From Nereocystis luetkeana (lineage: Eukaryota; Sar; Phaeophyceae; Laminariales; Laminariaceae): 64,000 bases of DNA. The notes below the pieces were generated by a model. The model worked only from the letters and a program-made list of their open reading frames with translations, made no database searches and had not been told where the DNA came from. The stretch lies in the NCBI GenBank assembly GCA_031213475.1, contig JARUPZ010000007.1, forward strand, positions 3,405,586 through 3,469,585. The letters are read 5' to 3'. Within the stretch, counting starts at the first letter, position 1. Each line of letters begins with the position of its first letter. This document shows positions 12,566-25,900 of the stretch, one piece after another. Made by a program: the position numbers and the translations under genes.

Positions 12566-12799
12566 TATGTGAGTTTACTTTGCCACACGGGGGGGGGGGA
12601 AAGAGAGTCTTCTTGTTGTCCACTGCTGTGTTGCTCGTGCCCTTCCAATAAGGTGTTCGCTTCTTCTCTTCTTGCTGCTTGGTTTCGCGTATGCAATAAT
12701 AGCTCGCACAGAACCGACGGTTTCCCTGAGGTTTCTTCTTTCTCTCACGTACTGTGACCTAACCATGCTGTTGTTCATGAGTGATAGACGCTTAGCCCT

Positions 12800-12957
12800 T
12801 CTATAATAGGAGACTGCAGCCTCGTTTTGGGGGCAAACTGCTTAAATCCCCCCTTTTGGGGGACAAGCCGCTCAAATTCCCCCGTTTTTCGAGCAAACTA
12901 CTAAGAATTTTAGTAGTTTGTCCCCAAAATGGGACTGCAGTTCCTAAAAGGGATAAC
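12800..12957. mobile_element. MITE family A, enlarged copy
   Basis: It has several successive arm segments (ACTGCAGCCTCGTTTTGGGG ... TTTGTCCCCAAAATGGGACT). It looks like a duplicated or nested element. Confidence 0.75.
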
Positions 12958-15084
12958 CCCTTCAGAAATTGCACCCGCTTTGATACAAGCTACTTTGAGT
13001 TACTGTAGAATGATATCATGCTCGTAGTACAGCAGTAGACAAATGCTGAGCAAATTGTCGGATGGGAAATACGACGATAAGACCACCGTTTTCATAATCA
13101 ATCGATGTGCATCACCAAAATTGGCCACGCGCTACGAGTATTGATATGAATTTAATCCTACAACAGCACATGTCATAGAAAAGTACTTTTAACGTACGTC
13201 GATGGTCATCACAAAAGGCGTGGGACTTTACAAAAAAAAATAAGATCGTGAATGTCCGATCTACATAAGCCTGGAGAAATGCGCAACCCCGTCCGCGGCG
13301 GAAAAGGGTGTTCCTCTCCCCCCTCGGCGTAGTACCCCTCTCCGCAATAAGTGCACACCAGCAGCAGCAGCAGTAGCACGTAATGTCGTGCATACATACA
13401 CACGGAACGCGGTGGCTGGAGCAATCTCCTCGTCTTAGCGACACGATGAGAGTCACCAACATGCACCGCCATCGGTGCGGGTAGTCCGCGGTTGGCGCAG
13501 GAAAGCCTCTCAAGCCTCGAGAGTGCCCTCCGTCACAAGACTTGTTAAAGCAACTACTATTAATAATGAGAGTATTATTGATTGCCTTGGCTGCAGATTC
13601 ATCAACGGAAAAGTATATAACCGCCCTGGAAAACATTACAGACATTGCTGCCCCCCCTCAGGGACACTACTGCTGACGATGATAGGCAAACCACGACAGC
13701 GCGCGGAGTGATCACAATGAGCCGGGGTCCCGGCGGGCGCAGCGCGTGGAGTGATCACTGAGGCGGGATACCAGCGGGCACACACAGCAAGCAGCAACAG
13801 GACGGATTCTTCAGCTTGGCAGCTCCAACAAGCCCAAGCACAATCGCAACGCAACGCCGCCGACGGGTATGATACCACCCCGGTTCATCAACCTCTCCCC
13901 TGACCAAGACACGCCTCCATATCTCCGTCGGTGATGCTATGCTCTCCGAAAGCTTTACCTCACTCACGTGATTTCCTATGCCTCCCTACATGTTGGGATA
14001 CGCCTCGACCGTGAGCCCAACAAGGATACACTAATTCTCCCCCCAAACAGCAGCAAACACGTGACGCATTGCCAACCCCCACCCCCACCCGCCCCCCACA
14101 TTTCGCCATCATTGTGGTTATATACGTAGTATATTTTCGCCCCGACAATTTTCTCGATTTCGTCTTCGAAAAATGGAGGCATGTACGGGGGGGGGGGGGG
14201 TGGGGGGGGTCCATCCCAGATAGTACATACAAACAGTCCTACTACTGCAGTTCTTCAGGACCCGGCAACTACTACATTTCGAACCTTCGAACCGGAGGCC
14301 TTCGAGTGGAGGGTTTTTCTCTCTCACCCAACCCCGTCGGTTGCTGTCAAAATGCATGTTTGTAAAACATGAACGCAGTTGCAAGCCGGGCCGGACAATG
14401 GGGGAGGCGGGTGGGGTGGGGAGGGGAGAGGAGGGGGGGGAGGGAAGGGGGGAAGGGAGGTTATAAATATCATTGGTGCAAGCCCCCCCGATCGAACTTG
14501 GCAACGGTTCTATAGTCTTGGTGTGGCGGATCTCGAGGAAAAGGGAGGAGGTAAGACAGGCACAACGTGAAGGCGCCCGACCTCTCATGTTTAGACATTA
14601 CTGGAGTTGTGACTCCGGCACAATTTGAGCCACCAACCAGTTCTTATTAGTCGGACTATTGATAGCTTGTCGTTTCCCAGAGGTGCCGGCTGTCCGACTT
14701 ACCGGGTTTCCATACTCGTAGGAAGGACTGTTGCATGCGGGATACATTTTTCTTTTTTTTTGAGCGGGGTTCGTCCGGGAGGGCTGATTTTGGCTCGCTT
14801 CCTGACTTAAGCCGGCACGTCGGCTGCTCATCAGCTCGTGCCGTCAGTCGACTTGCCGGCTCAAGTTGGCTAGTTACCTAACGGCACCTACCCATTAGTT
14901 AACTAGTCGTGAGACCCTGCCGACTCACATCTCTAGATATTACTGTACTTCGAAGTATACAGAAACAAGACGCACGTCGGGGTTCTCCTAATGATGTAGG
15001 AGGCATACCGAGTCGGGGGGTTAAAAAAACTGGGATGAAACCAGCCACGTGAGCCTCTACCTTCCACATCTCGGACAAGATGCA

Positions 15085-15295
15085 TCGATTCCTACACCAT
15101 GATCCACATATTTCAGGGAAGTAGACATACTCCTGATCTGTACCAGGTATGATTTATTTCACGTTGGTGGGTGGGAGCCGTATAAAACCCTGCATGATTT
15201 ACTGTAGGACAGGTTGCCGGGGTTTGATCTGTGCTGTACAGATCCTGGCCAACATTTCATAACGGAATATCAGGTTCTAGATAGTTAAGGTCGGA
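15085..15295 (+). repeat. Interspersed GATC-type repeat
   Basis: Degenerate copy with CTCCTGATCTGTACC and GGGTGGGAGCCGTAT. A TACCAGGTA word interrupts its 5' part. Confidence 0.6.
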
Positions 15296-16082
15296 ATCTG
15301 TCCGAGCTGTCCGACGTGCCCAACATTCAGAAAGGTGTCCCCCCCGGTGTGTATGCGCGAGACCTACCGATATGGAGAACCATGCAGTTTCCGAACGTTC
15401 GGACCTGCAAGGCGGCAACTGAGCCCCGCGAATATTTTACCACTGCGACATCTGTACATAGTACAAGGCGCTTCGCTTCGCGAGCGGCCTACGCCGCCCG
15501 CTACGCTCGCTCAGGAAGGAAAAGTACATCAAATTACTATGCGAAGCGGACAGAGATCCATTATTGAATATATATATATACTTCGAAGAGTATTTTTTTT
15601 TATTATTATCGTAGTTGCAAACTGGCGACTTGATAATGCCAACAGTCCCGCCGCCATGCTTCAGGAGAAACAGCTCGGACGCCACATACGCTTCGCATCG
15701 CGGGCGGTTGCCGCACGTACGTACATACCCCAGGTAGGGTACTTAACTTATTCTTTTGATATGCTGTATGTACGAAAAAAGAGAAAACACAGCACGGCAC
15801 AGCGGCACAGGAGCACCGCAAAAACAACGTAAAATGAAACCGAAAAAATCGGGAAGAAAAAAAATCCCCGTCCCTCTCCTGAAATAATTTTCTGCCTGAT
15901 TGGAACACCTTGCACCGGTCAAAAAAAGAAGAAAAATGAACAGCAGAGCTTCTCTGATCAGCCTCGTACGCCGCCCGCCCCTCTCGCGACCACCTCGCCA
16001 CCGATTCGGTCCGGGTAAAGCTGTCCTTACTCTCTGCCACAGTCAGCCCCGTCGCCCGCCTCGCGTGGAGCCCGGTGCTCAC

Positions 16083-16157
16083 CGTGGCCGTCGTTCGCCA
16101 GCTCGACAGTATTGGTACTCAGACTGGGAACTCCCTCTTTCAACTTCAGCGTGGTTG
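16083..16157 (-). CDS. Single exon of an unidentified gene
   Basis: Acceptor TTATTATAG, 24 codons (TTLKLKEGVPSLSTNTVELA...) and donor CACG/GTGAGC. Splice signals on both sides and GC-rich codons make this more likely than chance. No partner exon could be joined with confidence, so neither gene limits nor function can be given. Confidence 0.35.
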
Positions 16158-16955
16158 CTATAATAAGCACGGCTTGAATGTTATCTTGCAATTTCGAACG
16201 ACCCTTATACATCGTACATACTCTATCCAAATGACAAGTTGAGGCCAGACAGAGCCCGTTCATGCATCCCTCGTGTCTCGAGGCTCACGCGACGCCTAGG
16301 CACGAAAGCGGCGACCGCGCTCCTTGCAACCCCCCCTCTACCCGTCAGCACCCGCTGACACCCGCGACGGCGCCGGGCTCTCCCGCCGTGCCGTGCTCGG
16401 AGTACACACACGCACGCACATGAAACGAAAGAAGAAAAAAGGAAGAAAAGGACCGAGAGTGCCAAGAGAAACGGAGGAAACAAAGAACCGCTGGAAAGGC
16501 CCCGGCAAGAAATAAAAGGACGCAGTTTCGAAGTGGGAGCTCTGAGAGGCCAGGGATGTACCAACCGAGCACGCTCAGGGATTGAGATCTAAGTAAGTGG
16601 TTCTATTGTAGCAAAAAAACGTGACTGCGGCCGTATTTCGCGGCCGCGTGAGTGAATCCTTTCGTACCTTCACGAAAACGACCCAGCACTAATTCCGAGT
16701 ATTCCCCCCGCGGCCTAAAAACGTTGGTACAGTCCCATTTCACCGGCGCAAAAATTACCCCAACACGAATACAAAGTAGTTTTCCCCCCCAAAAAAAAAC
16801 GTCGATGTAAGTTCTAACGGGGATGTTACAGCAGTAACCGCCGTGCCGACAGCGCGAATCAAACCGCATTTCTGTTGACGCGGCGTCGGGACGGTTACAC
16901 CCGTTCAGAAACGGCACCCACGAATTAGGTTGCAGGTGGCAGGCTGACCCAGACT

Positions 16956-19900
16956 TCATGCGGGATCGGGGGACGTAACAAACCTATCTGTCGCCGAGTG
17001 GATGTATTTCTCAAGACCGAGCTCGGGACTCTCGGCGAACATACCGCCCCCCTCCTCCTCCTGCTGGTTAAAAAAGTTTTTTTTTGCTTTAGGAGTCTCA
17101 AAGGGCCGCAAGATTTCGTTTTGTTGTTGTTGGTGGTGGTGGTGGTGGTGGTGGTGGTGGTGGTGGTGGTGGTGCGTGTGAGTTTTTTTTTTTTCCCAAG
17201 GTTCAGGTATGTATGCTGTCGAGACGACCCCAAACTCAATCAACACCAGAGCCGCAAGCATTGCTTTTGGATTTTACGAAAGGCCACGGCTGCTGTCGAA
17301 ACGGCACGCCAACCCAGAGCTCAACCCCGACCCGAACTAACGCCCTGGCGCCTAAGGCACGAAGTAGGCGGGTTAACCCTATTAGGATTGCAGTCCCGTT
17401 TTTGGGGAAAACCACATAAATTCCAAGTAGTTTGGCCCCAAAACGGGACTGCGGTCGATAAAAGGGTCAAGGCACGTCACGTAAAGGACGCCGCAGACAA
17501 ACAAACAAAGGAATCGTAAGGCGCACGCCTCAAGGCGTTTCAATCGAGTGTTTTGTATGCCTAAGAAATGCCTTACCTGGAAGAGGTCAAATCCAGTGGC
17601 CTTTGAAAAACGCCCTAGACGTGCCTTGCTGGACTTTTCTCTCCGTACCATGCGGTTTGTGCTTCAATATATGCCTTGAGGCGCTACGAGGGCTTCTTAC
17701 CCAACCTCAGCCCTGACCTTGACCCCTGACTCACCGCCGCGGACGAGCCGATCTCTGGAGCGACGAACCCGATGTGCTCGTAACCTTCGGCGCACGGCAC
17801 CATCAGCGCCGTGTTGTCTCGTGCGCGCCCCAGGCAGTGGCTGCCCCCCTTTCGACCGAAACACACATTTTTTGTTTGTTTGTTTTATAAACGTCAGGAG
17901 AGGGAAAAAGTGATGCGGAAGCTTTCAGCGCGCGAGGGCGGGGGAGGGGGGGGGGGGGGGGGCGTGGACTCTCTTGTGGCAGGAAGCGAATCTGAAAAAC
18001 TACGACGGGAGAAACAGACACGGCACCACCGGTACCTTTCGATTAAAAAAAAAAAACGGTATGCTGGCCGAGGCTAGACTTCGTACTTTGATAAATGGGT
18101 GTGTTTCACACTAACTTCACAGCAGGGGTCCCGATAAAATGCCGGTGGTATCGCTTGGCACAGATGGGATAAAGCAGTGTGGCAAGTGTGCGGAGTAATT
18201 AGTGCCGGTGCCCGCTAAAATAGTGCCGGTATGTTGGCCTGGCAGGCACATACCGGCATTATAGAGGGACCCCGCTACTGTTGGGGCTGGGAATGGGTCC
18301 GTTTTAGTACGTTGAAAAAAAAAGAAATGTAAATGGCAAGGTCGAGAATTTCGGGGAAAAAATGTTTAGGTAAAATCAACCAATCCGTGATTTTGCCACC
18401 AAAATAGCTGTTCGATGCTGCTGCCTCTCGAACATAAAAATAAAAAGCAAAAAGCTGTGCGGGGGTCGAAGTCGCGGTGTTGAGCTACGAGCTCTGAAAA
18501 AAAGTCAGCCTCGCTTTTTGCACAAAGCGTGCAGCTGGACAGCGCACAACCAAGCCCAGAGCGTAGAGAAGCAGCGTAGACACGGATGCCCGGGCGTGAA
18601 TGAATCGCACCGTTTCCGGTGGCCCCTTGGGGCCCCTTGGGATTGTCGGCCGGCAGCACGAGAATGCTGACCCACCCTGTGAAACATTTCTTGTGCAGAT
18701 CAAGTCGCAGGCTATGTGGGCCTGGTTTACTGCTGCTGGGTACGACGTGTGTGTTCAATATAGCTTGTCTCAACGAACAGCCTAGCAATAAGTTACGGTT
18801 ACATACGTTGTGTCACGGAGGTAAAGTTACTGGGATCGTCTCGTGGTATCACTCACGAGCAGTCCCACGGGTATGTACGAGTAGGCACTATGCGAGGAGG
18901 TTTAGGTATTCGACTACGAGCGGTTGTTACTGGGCTGTGGAGAGTTGACCCACATGACCCACTCCACCTTTCCCCCTGCATTCGTCTACCCCTTTCCGGG
19001 CCGACATAATAAAGACATCTTAAACTACCTTCTACACACTGCGTGTTGCAGTGCCTCGCTCACAGCCTAGTGTGGCTGTTGGGAGCTTATCCATCCATCG
19101 CATACCAGCGCTAATTGAACAGTGTGAACAACAAGAACATACCCCACACACAGCCATCGACAATCGGCTGCGTGTTGCTATACTGCACTTCATCGAGACC
19201 GGGATTTCGACGGCGCTGCCCGCCCCTCCGTGGAAGCGCGTCCCACCCCAATCAAGCTCACGGGCAAGTTGTTGCCCCTCGTTTCGGGGAAACTCGTCTC
19301 ATAAACTAGTCTAATGGGCATGTGTTATCTTGGTCATCCGTGTGATAGGGTGGTAATCACGCGGCACAGCATGCTCTTAGACATCTCCCTTCGCTCCCGG
19401 AGACCCAACCCGGTCACCGTCACCATCGTTATCCATTTAACGCTTATATACCTGCGACATTTTGCCGTCCCTCCAGCCCCACCTAGCCGCCCCTTTGCTG
19501 TTGCAGTCGCCTTCGATTAGAAAGGACGCGGGGGGGGGGGGGGCGGGGGGCAAGGGCAAACAAACGATGGAAGGCGTTACATACGGAAGACAAGCCGCCC
19601 AAAACCCACACATCGGCGGGGACGAGGCAGTGACTGCTCCGTCGTATGCCCATCCATCCGCTGGAGGATAAAAAAACGAACCCCACAACCCGCCGAGCGC
19701 ATCCGCACAAGTACGGTACTTCTATTCGACGCCGCTGCACGGGGAACAGCGCGTAGCATCAGCGCACAGACACACACACATACCCACATACACCCATGTA
19801 CAAGCAACGCCCCAGAAAACACCCGTATACATATCATACTGCTGTTGTAGGGGCATGTTTGCTCGAGGAAAGAAGACCTCTCCTCCCCTCCCCCCTCTTC

Positions 19901-22900
19901 GCCTCGCAAGCGATGCGTAGTCAATGGTCAAATGACTAGGGCAAACAACAAGTGAGTTCGCCCCCTCGCCCACGCCCCCCTCCCCCCTCCCCTACTATGT
20001 ACCAGGTATAGGCTGGGTAGGCGTCGGTTGGCAACGACACTGTGAAACATGCCGCTCACTACGTGAGCTAGACAACCAGGGTACCGTTTTGTTTTTGTTT
20101 TTTTTGGCGGTCGGTCATAGCTGGTTGTCGAGTTAGACCCTTTGTGCAAGGTAAACAACCTTTACTCCGCACAAGTGGAAATGATCGTATCACGTACTGT
20201 TCAAGGTAAGACACCCAAGAGGCAGTTACATAGTACTCCCATTGCTGTCTCTGAAAATGCCCAAGTAAATCAACTCATTGAAGCTGTCATCCATACGCAA
20301 GTCCGCCTCACTGGCGGTTCTTAGCAGGATGCAGCTCACCCTTCATGCGACTCGCCAGACACCTCACGTTTCGCTTCGCGCTTCGTGCAAGCAATGTCTC
20401 CCTGGTCGGTGAAAACCCGACATGCTCCGTCCCGGCATTGTAGGGGTGCGAGGGTCTATGGTCGTACGACTACGGCCATGCATGAGATCGAGTACACGTC
20501 TCCTATCGAGTACCCCCCCCCCCCCCCCCCCCCGGTCTCCCCTCCCTCTTCCCTCCCCTCCCTCTCCGTCCTCTTCTCACCCTTTTTGACCTTTTCCCCT
20601 TCGCGGACGGCACACTTCTCCTGATCGTAGAAGCAATATATGTTCCTCGAGGGCTCCGTCCCGCGAAAGTCCATGCCTATGCCCCACCTGGCGACACGAG
20701 TGACGAGCCACAGGTCACGGGAAGCGTCCCGCCGGGCGAGTTGTGAAGTTAGCGGCGGGCGTGGCGTGGCATGGCGTGGGACTGCCCGCGTAAGAAGACG
20801 GTGGATCGGTAAAAATAGCAGCGAGCCGGCGAGGCGCCTTCCGACAAGGGGACTTTGTCTCCACAGAGAATGCGAGAAAAAAAACTGGGGCAACTGAGCA
20901 GCAGCTGCAGCAGAAGCAGTACGTAGTAGTAGCAGCAGCACTAATAGCAGCATCAGCGATACCACCAGCAGCGGCATCAGCAATACCAAGAACAGCAGCA
21001 GCAGCCGTGGCGGCGGTGTATGCGGTGGCACTTCGTCTTCCGGGATTCCATCAACATTCGCGTGTCCCGACAGCTACAAATAGAAACGTAGCAGGTCAAA
21101 CCGAGGTGTATCTCGCGGCCTCCGCAAGGCAGCCCCAACGCAGCTCAATCAACCGACAAGGAAACATAAGGGGGTGGGGGCGTGGGGGAAGGCGTTTCGT
21201 TGACTCACCCCTTCATCGGGGGTCGGCACGCCCGAAGAAGTTACCCCATAGGTCGCCGACTGCGCATCTATTGATGGTACGAGATTGGCGCCTGCCGCGG
21301 CGATCAAACTGCTGCTCCCCCGATAAAAAATCAACCCTGAACGTTTCGGGCACTCTTGTCAGTGGGAGCTGTTAATCCCTTCGGAACCCGGAGATATAGA
21401 GCGAGCAGCCACAATGGCTGATAACTTTGGTGTTAATATCAACCATTGGACCGTCTACTTTACGTCCAGCTCGGGTAGGAAGGACGACCTTGCATGTGCC
21501 CGTGCCGTACGACCGACTCCTTTCAACCATCGTCACTCAAACACCAACCTTGGATCAATTCCCCCCCCCCAAAAAAAAACACGCAGTGCCCGTCGCTGCA
21601 ATCGTCAATTCTGCTCGTCAATTTTCACCCCTCTCTAGTCACCGAAAGGGTTGAAACCCCGGTTAGCCCTGTCACTACTGAAATAATCCACCCCATACAT
21701 ATTCCAAACATTAATTCCCCCCCCCCACCCCCCCCCGAAAAACACGCGGGTGTACTGCTAAAGAGGTTACGGTGTTGCTAAAGAGGATACGGTGGCTTCA
21801 CAGCAGTAGCGTTTTGCGACTGCGGCGTACGGGTATCATAGGATATAATCTTCAGCCGGGGGAGGATCAAATAGTGCCCTTTTTTTTTTAGCGATGGATA
21901 CTTAAAACAAACAAAAACTGTTTCGTTATTGATCGTCATTTTTTCTTTCACCGTTTCGTTTTAAGCGTTTCTTTTTTTGTAGTTCGTTTTTTCTTTTTAC
22001 TTTACACCCGTTTCACTTCTTTTAGTTTACCGTTTCAGTTTTGGGGCGTTTCTTTTTGGTCTTTTTTTTCTTCATGAAACGTCTCATTTTTATTCACCGC
22101 TTCGTTGTTGAACCGTTTCGTTGTTTAGCCGTTTTGAACCCTTCGGTTTTCTTCACCGTTTTCTTCACTTTTTTACTTTTAGTTTTTGGCCGTACTGCTA
22201 TATACCGTATCACACGGGTGATAAGATAACCCCCCCCTTGGACGAATCTCAGGGCTGATAGTCTCCACAACGACGAGAGCGCAACCACCGAACGGTGCGT
22301 TTACGGAAAGATCTCCACCGACATATTTTCCAACACCGCCATCTTCATCGTTTATGCCTCCCGTGTTCTGGAGAAAATCGGCTTTGAAAACCGTCCAAGG
22401 GGGTGTGCTATCTTATCACCCTAGTGTGATACGGTGTGTTATCTCATCACCCGTGTTATACGGTGTGTTATCATACCACCCGTGTGATACTGTGTGCTAT
22501 GTTATCACCCGTGTGATAGGGTGTGCTATCTTATCACCCGTGTGATAGCGTGTGCTATCTTATCGCCTGTGTGATACGGTATGTTATCGTATCACCCGTG
22601 TTATACTGTGTGTTGAGCTTCCATCTACCAGGTATGTACTACGGTGTGTTATATCATATCACGCGTGTGATACTGTGTTTATCCTATCACCCGGGTGATA
22701 CGGTGTGTTATCTTATCACCCGTGTGATACGGCGTTGCCTTATCCCCCGTGTGATACGTTGTGTTATCTCATGATCTACCAGTATGTGATACGAAAGTGC
22801 TGTAACGTATGCTGTAGCCATATACCTGGTATATACAGCGCATAGTTACACCCCTGGCTGTTGCTTACCGGAGTGTGGGGTCCCCGTCGTTGCACGCCCG

Positions 22901-25900
22901 GAACCGCGACCCATCGAAGCAGTAGCCGTCGCTGGTCATCACATGCATGCCGACGTTGTGAATGGCAGTTTCTACGACTTCTAAAGGCGTGCCCTGCTTA
23001 CACAGCTGCTGACAAAAAGGGAGGGACAGGGAGGGGGGGGGGGAAGCGGGGCGCGGGCAGGCACCGGGAACAGCGAGCGAAAACCATTGAGCGAAAACGT
23101 ATGATGCACGCGTGCAGCACTACAATTTAATAACTGGAGTTATATTGCATGGAGGCGGTCTGCCGTTGAAGGGGGGCAACTATTTCGCGCGCGGGAGCCG
23201 CGATGTCGACGTGCGGCGCCTCGAAAGCTCCAAGCAAAAAACAAACAACATCGCCCACGTTTCGACTGTTTCCGCCCCCGTCCCCGCCACCGCCGCCCAC
23301 CCCGCGGCCCCAACAAAACACAAAGAACAGAACAGACAAAATATATATAAAAAACAGCAACGACGGCATCAGCAACAGCAACAACATCAACCATAGGAAC
23401 AACTACACCACCCACACCAACACCAACATCACCAACCACAAAAATGAAAACAACAACAACAACAGCAACAACAACGATAACAAAAAAGAGGCGACGTACC
23501 AAAGCCGCTATTCGTAACATTTTACCCTATAAAACGAAAACAAAAAAAAACTTGCCTGCATGTCGGCAGAGGTGCGGAGCTTTCTCTGCGCTCGATTAAG
23601 GCAGTTTTTGCCCTGGACCAGCACGAAGCCGGAGTGGCCTTGGACGCTCAGGTCCGCCAGCTCCAGACCCTTCGCGTTTCCGCTCCCGCACCTACCGACG
23701 AAAATAAAGAGACGGACGGGGCCATCGCCGCCGACGCCACCACCATCGTCATCGTCATTGGCGCGTCCACACCCATGGACAGGGTGTAATCAACCCTCTT
23801 GGAAGTTCAAGGGGAAAAATATGCCGAAAGAAATGGCGGATACAGCACATCGGCCACACGCAGAGCAGCCCGCTGGGCTGCTGCTGCTGGCGCACGGGGA
23901 CGTGCCAGTGCAAGGGGGGCTACGACATATATATATATAGCTGCACGACACGCACGCAGGCAGGGTGGTGATCACTCAAACTTGCTGAACATTCTCCCCC
24001 GATGCTTGACAATATCGCGCTCGCCGTTTCGTTTCTTTTTGTTTTCGGTCGGGATCTCTGGGTTCCCCAAAGGGTTGCCACCCTTTTACTGCAGTAGTGC
24101 AGTGTACAGAAGCCTACACCTGACTTCAATTCCAAGCGTTTCGTCCCCGACAACGGGAATGCAGTCCTAAAGGGGTTAAGAACACAATGTCGCACTCGTC
24201 GAGAAAAAAAAAAAATGGTCGCTCCTTTTGTTTTTGGTCGTTACTTTCTTGTTGGTCGTTATCTCTGGGTTCCCAAAATGGTTAATGTTCCGGAGGGGTC
24301 AGGGCGGGTCGGGCCAACCACGAGTCGGGCCAGGTGACGCGCACGCAGGCAAGGGCCGCACGCACTCAGCACCGCGACGGGCCACCGCTCTCCTGCGTGG
24401 TTCTCGTGCGGAGAATTTCGGCGGGTGCACCGTTTACGACTATAGGCATTCATGTTTTTCGAGGACACACTCGTCCTACTGCTGTACGTGATGCTTGATT
24501 TCAGGGTTAAGAATAATTTGGTCAACTGCAAGTTATACTCTCCTACACCAGCAGCAGCAGCAGCAGTAGCAGCAGCATCAGCAACAACAAAATGGCCACG
24601 ACGACAACGACGACAGCAACAATATCGCAACAGCAGCACCAACAGCACCAACAACAACTATACAAATCTTAACAACGACAACAACAGCAGCAACAACGCC
24701 AGATACAACACCAACACCCACACCACCATCAACATCGGCACCAAGCCTGGCACCGACACGGACACCACCACCACCGCCACCTTCGAAAACAGCGGCAAAC
24801 TCGCGAAAGAGAGACGCCCACGAGCGGACGCCCCCTCTCGAAAATGCTTTAAAAAATCACCTGAAAACCCCCACGCGTCGCAGCGATGAAAACATGCCTC
24901 CCGAACTGCCGAGACATATGCGATCCGGCTCCGGCGCGAGCATGCTCACGATCGCCTTGCTCTTTTTGTTCGCGTTGGTGTAGGCAAAAATCCACACGCT
25001 CGACGGGTCGCACGGGCCGAAACCGTTGGGTCCCAAGCACATCCCTGAAAAATAGATATATAGATATATCATATAATGTACGCACGGACAAGCGGTACAG
25101 CAGTTACTAGCGGCAGTTTCGTGAATCCGGTAACTCTTTGGGGCGGGCCCTGGTCCTTATGCTCCTTTCTACGCCGACAATTTCTTTTTTTTTGGGACCC
25201 CGTGCTTACCGGTGCATACACACCTGTTAGTGACCAAAAAGAAACGTGTACGGTATGAGTTTACCATATGATATCATACGTTAGAGAAAAGCCAAGGGTG
25301 GGTTTCGAGACCCTCCGGCATTGCCGCGATGGCTGGCGCGCTTGGTGCATACCGGTATTGGAGTCTGTCTTGATGTTCATCGTCATTTTGGGGGGCAAAC
25401 TTCGCGGAATAGTTGGACAATTCTTTACACACAACCATATATGAATAAGTACCTGGAAGTGGTCAAAGCGTCAAAAAGCTACAAGCAGTAGGAGTAGCAC
25501 ACATTGTGGACAAAAAAGATTCCCATTTATTGGGGCTGGGCACTGGCTGACTCAGTCAGTAACGATTACACTGTCGTCAAAAGCCATCAGTATACTCGAT
25601 TGCAGAAGCAGTATACTGTCTCTCTCCTCTATTACTAATCTCTCCTCCCAAAACGCATTTCCCTGGTAGTGGGTTATATCAGAATATGGCGTGTTTCTTG
25701 GGCGTACGTTTTATAAAAAATACTGGCGATATAGTGGGCAGGTCAATCAGTGGATTACTACTGCCAGTACATACTGTTCGTTGTGCCAGTGCCCAGCCCT
25801 ACCATTTCATGATAATGTACGTATATAGTACCAGGTACTACAGTAGATATTTCGGGTGCCTGAAAAATACTGGTGCCTGTGTGTTCACATTAAACCGTTC

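Noticed and set aside
15606..16082. 158-codon minus-strand ORF
   Set aside because: No splice signals or conserved-looking segment; composition shifts along its length. Only the short exon at 16083-16157 was kept.
18366..18788. 140-codon minus-strand ORF
   Set aside because: It lies wholly in an intron of the secreted-protein gene and has no splice sites or recognisable motif.
22395..22790. Possible CRISPR-like array (repeated palindromic core)
   Set aside because: Units are contiguous and degenerate without unique spacers, and the sequence is clearly from a eukaryotic intron.
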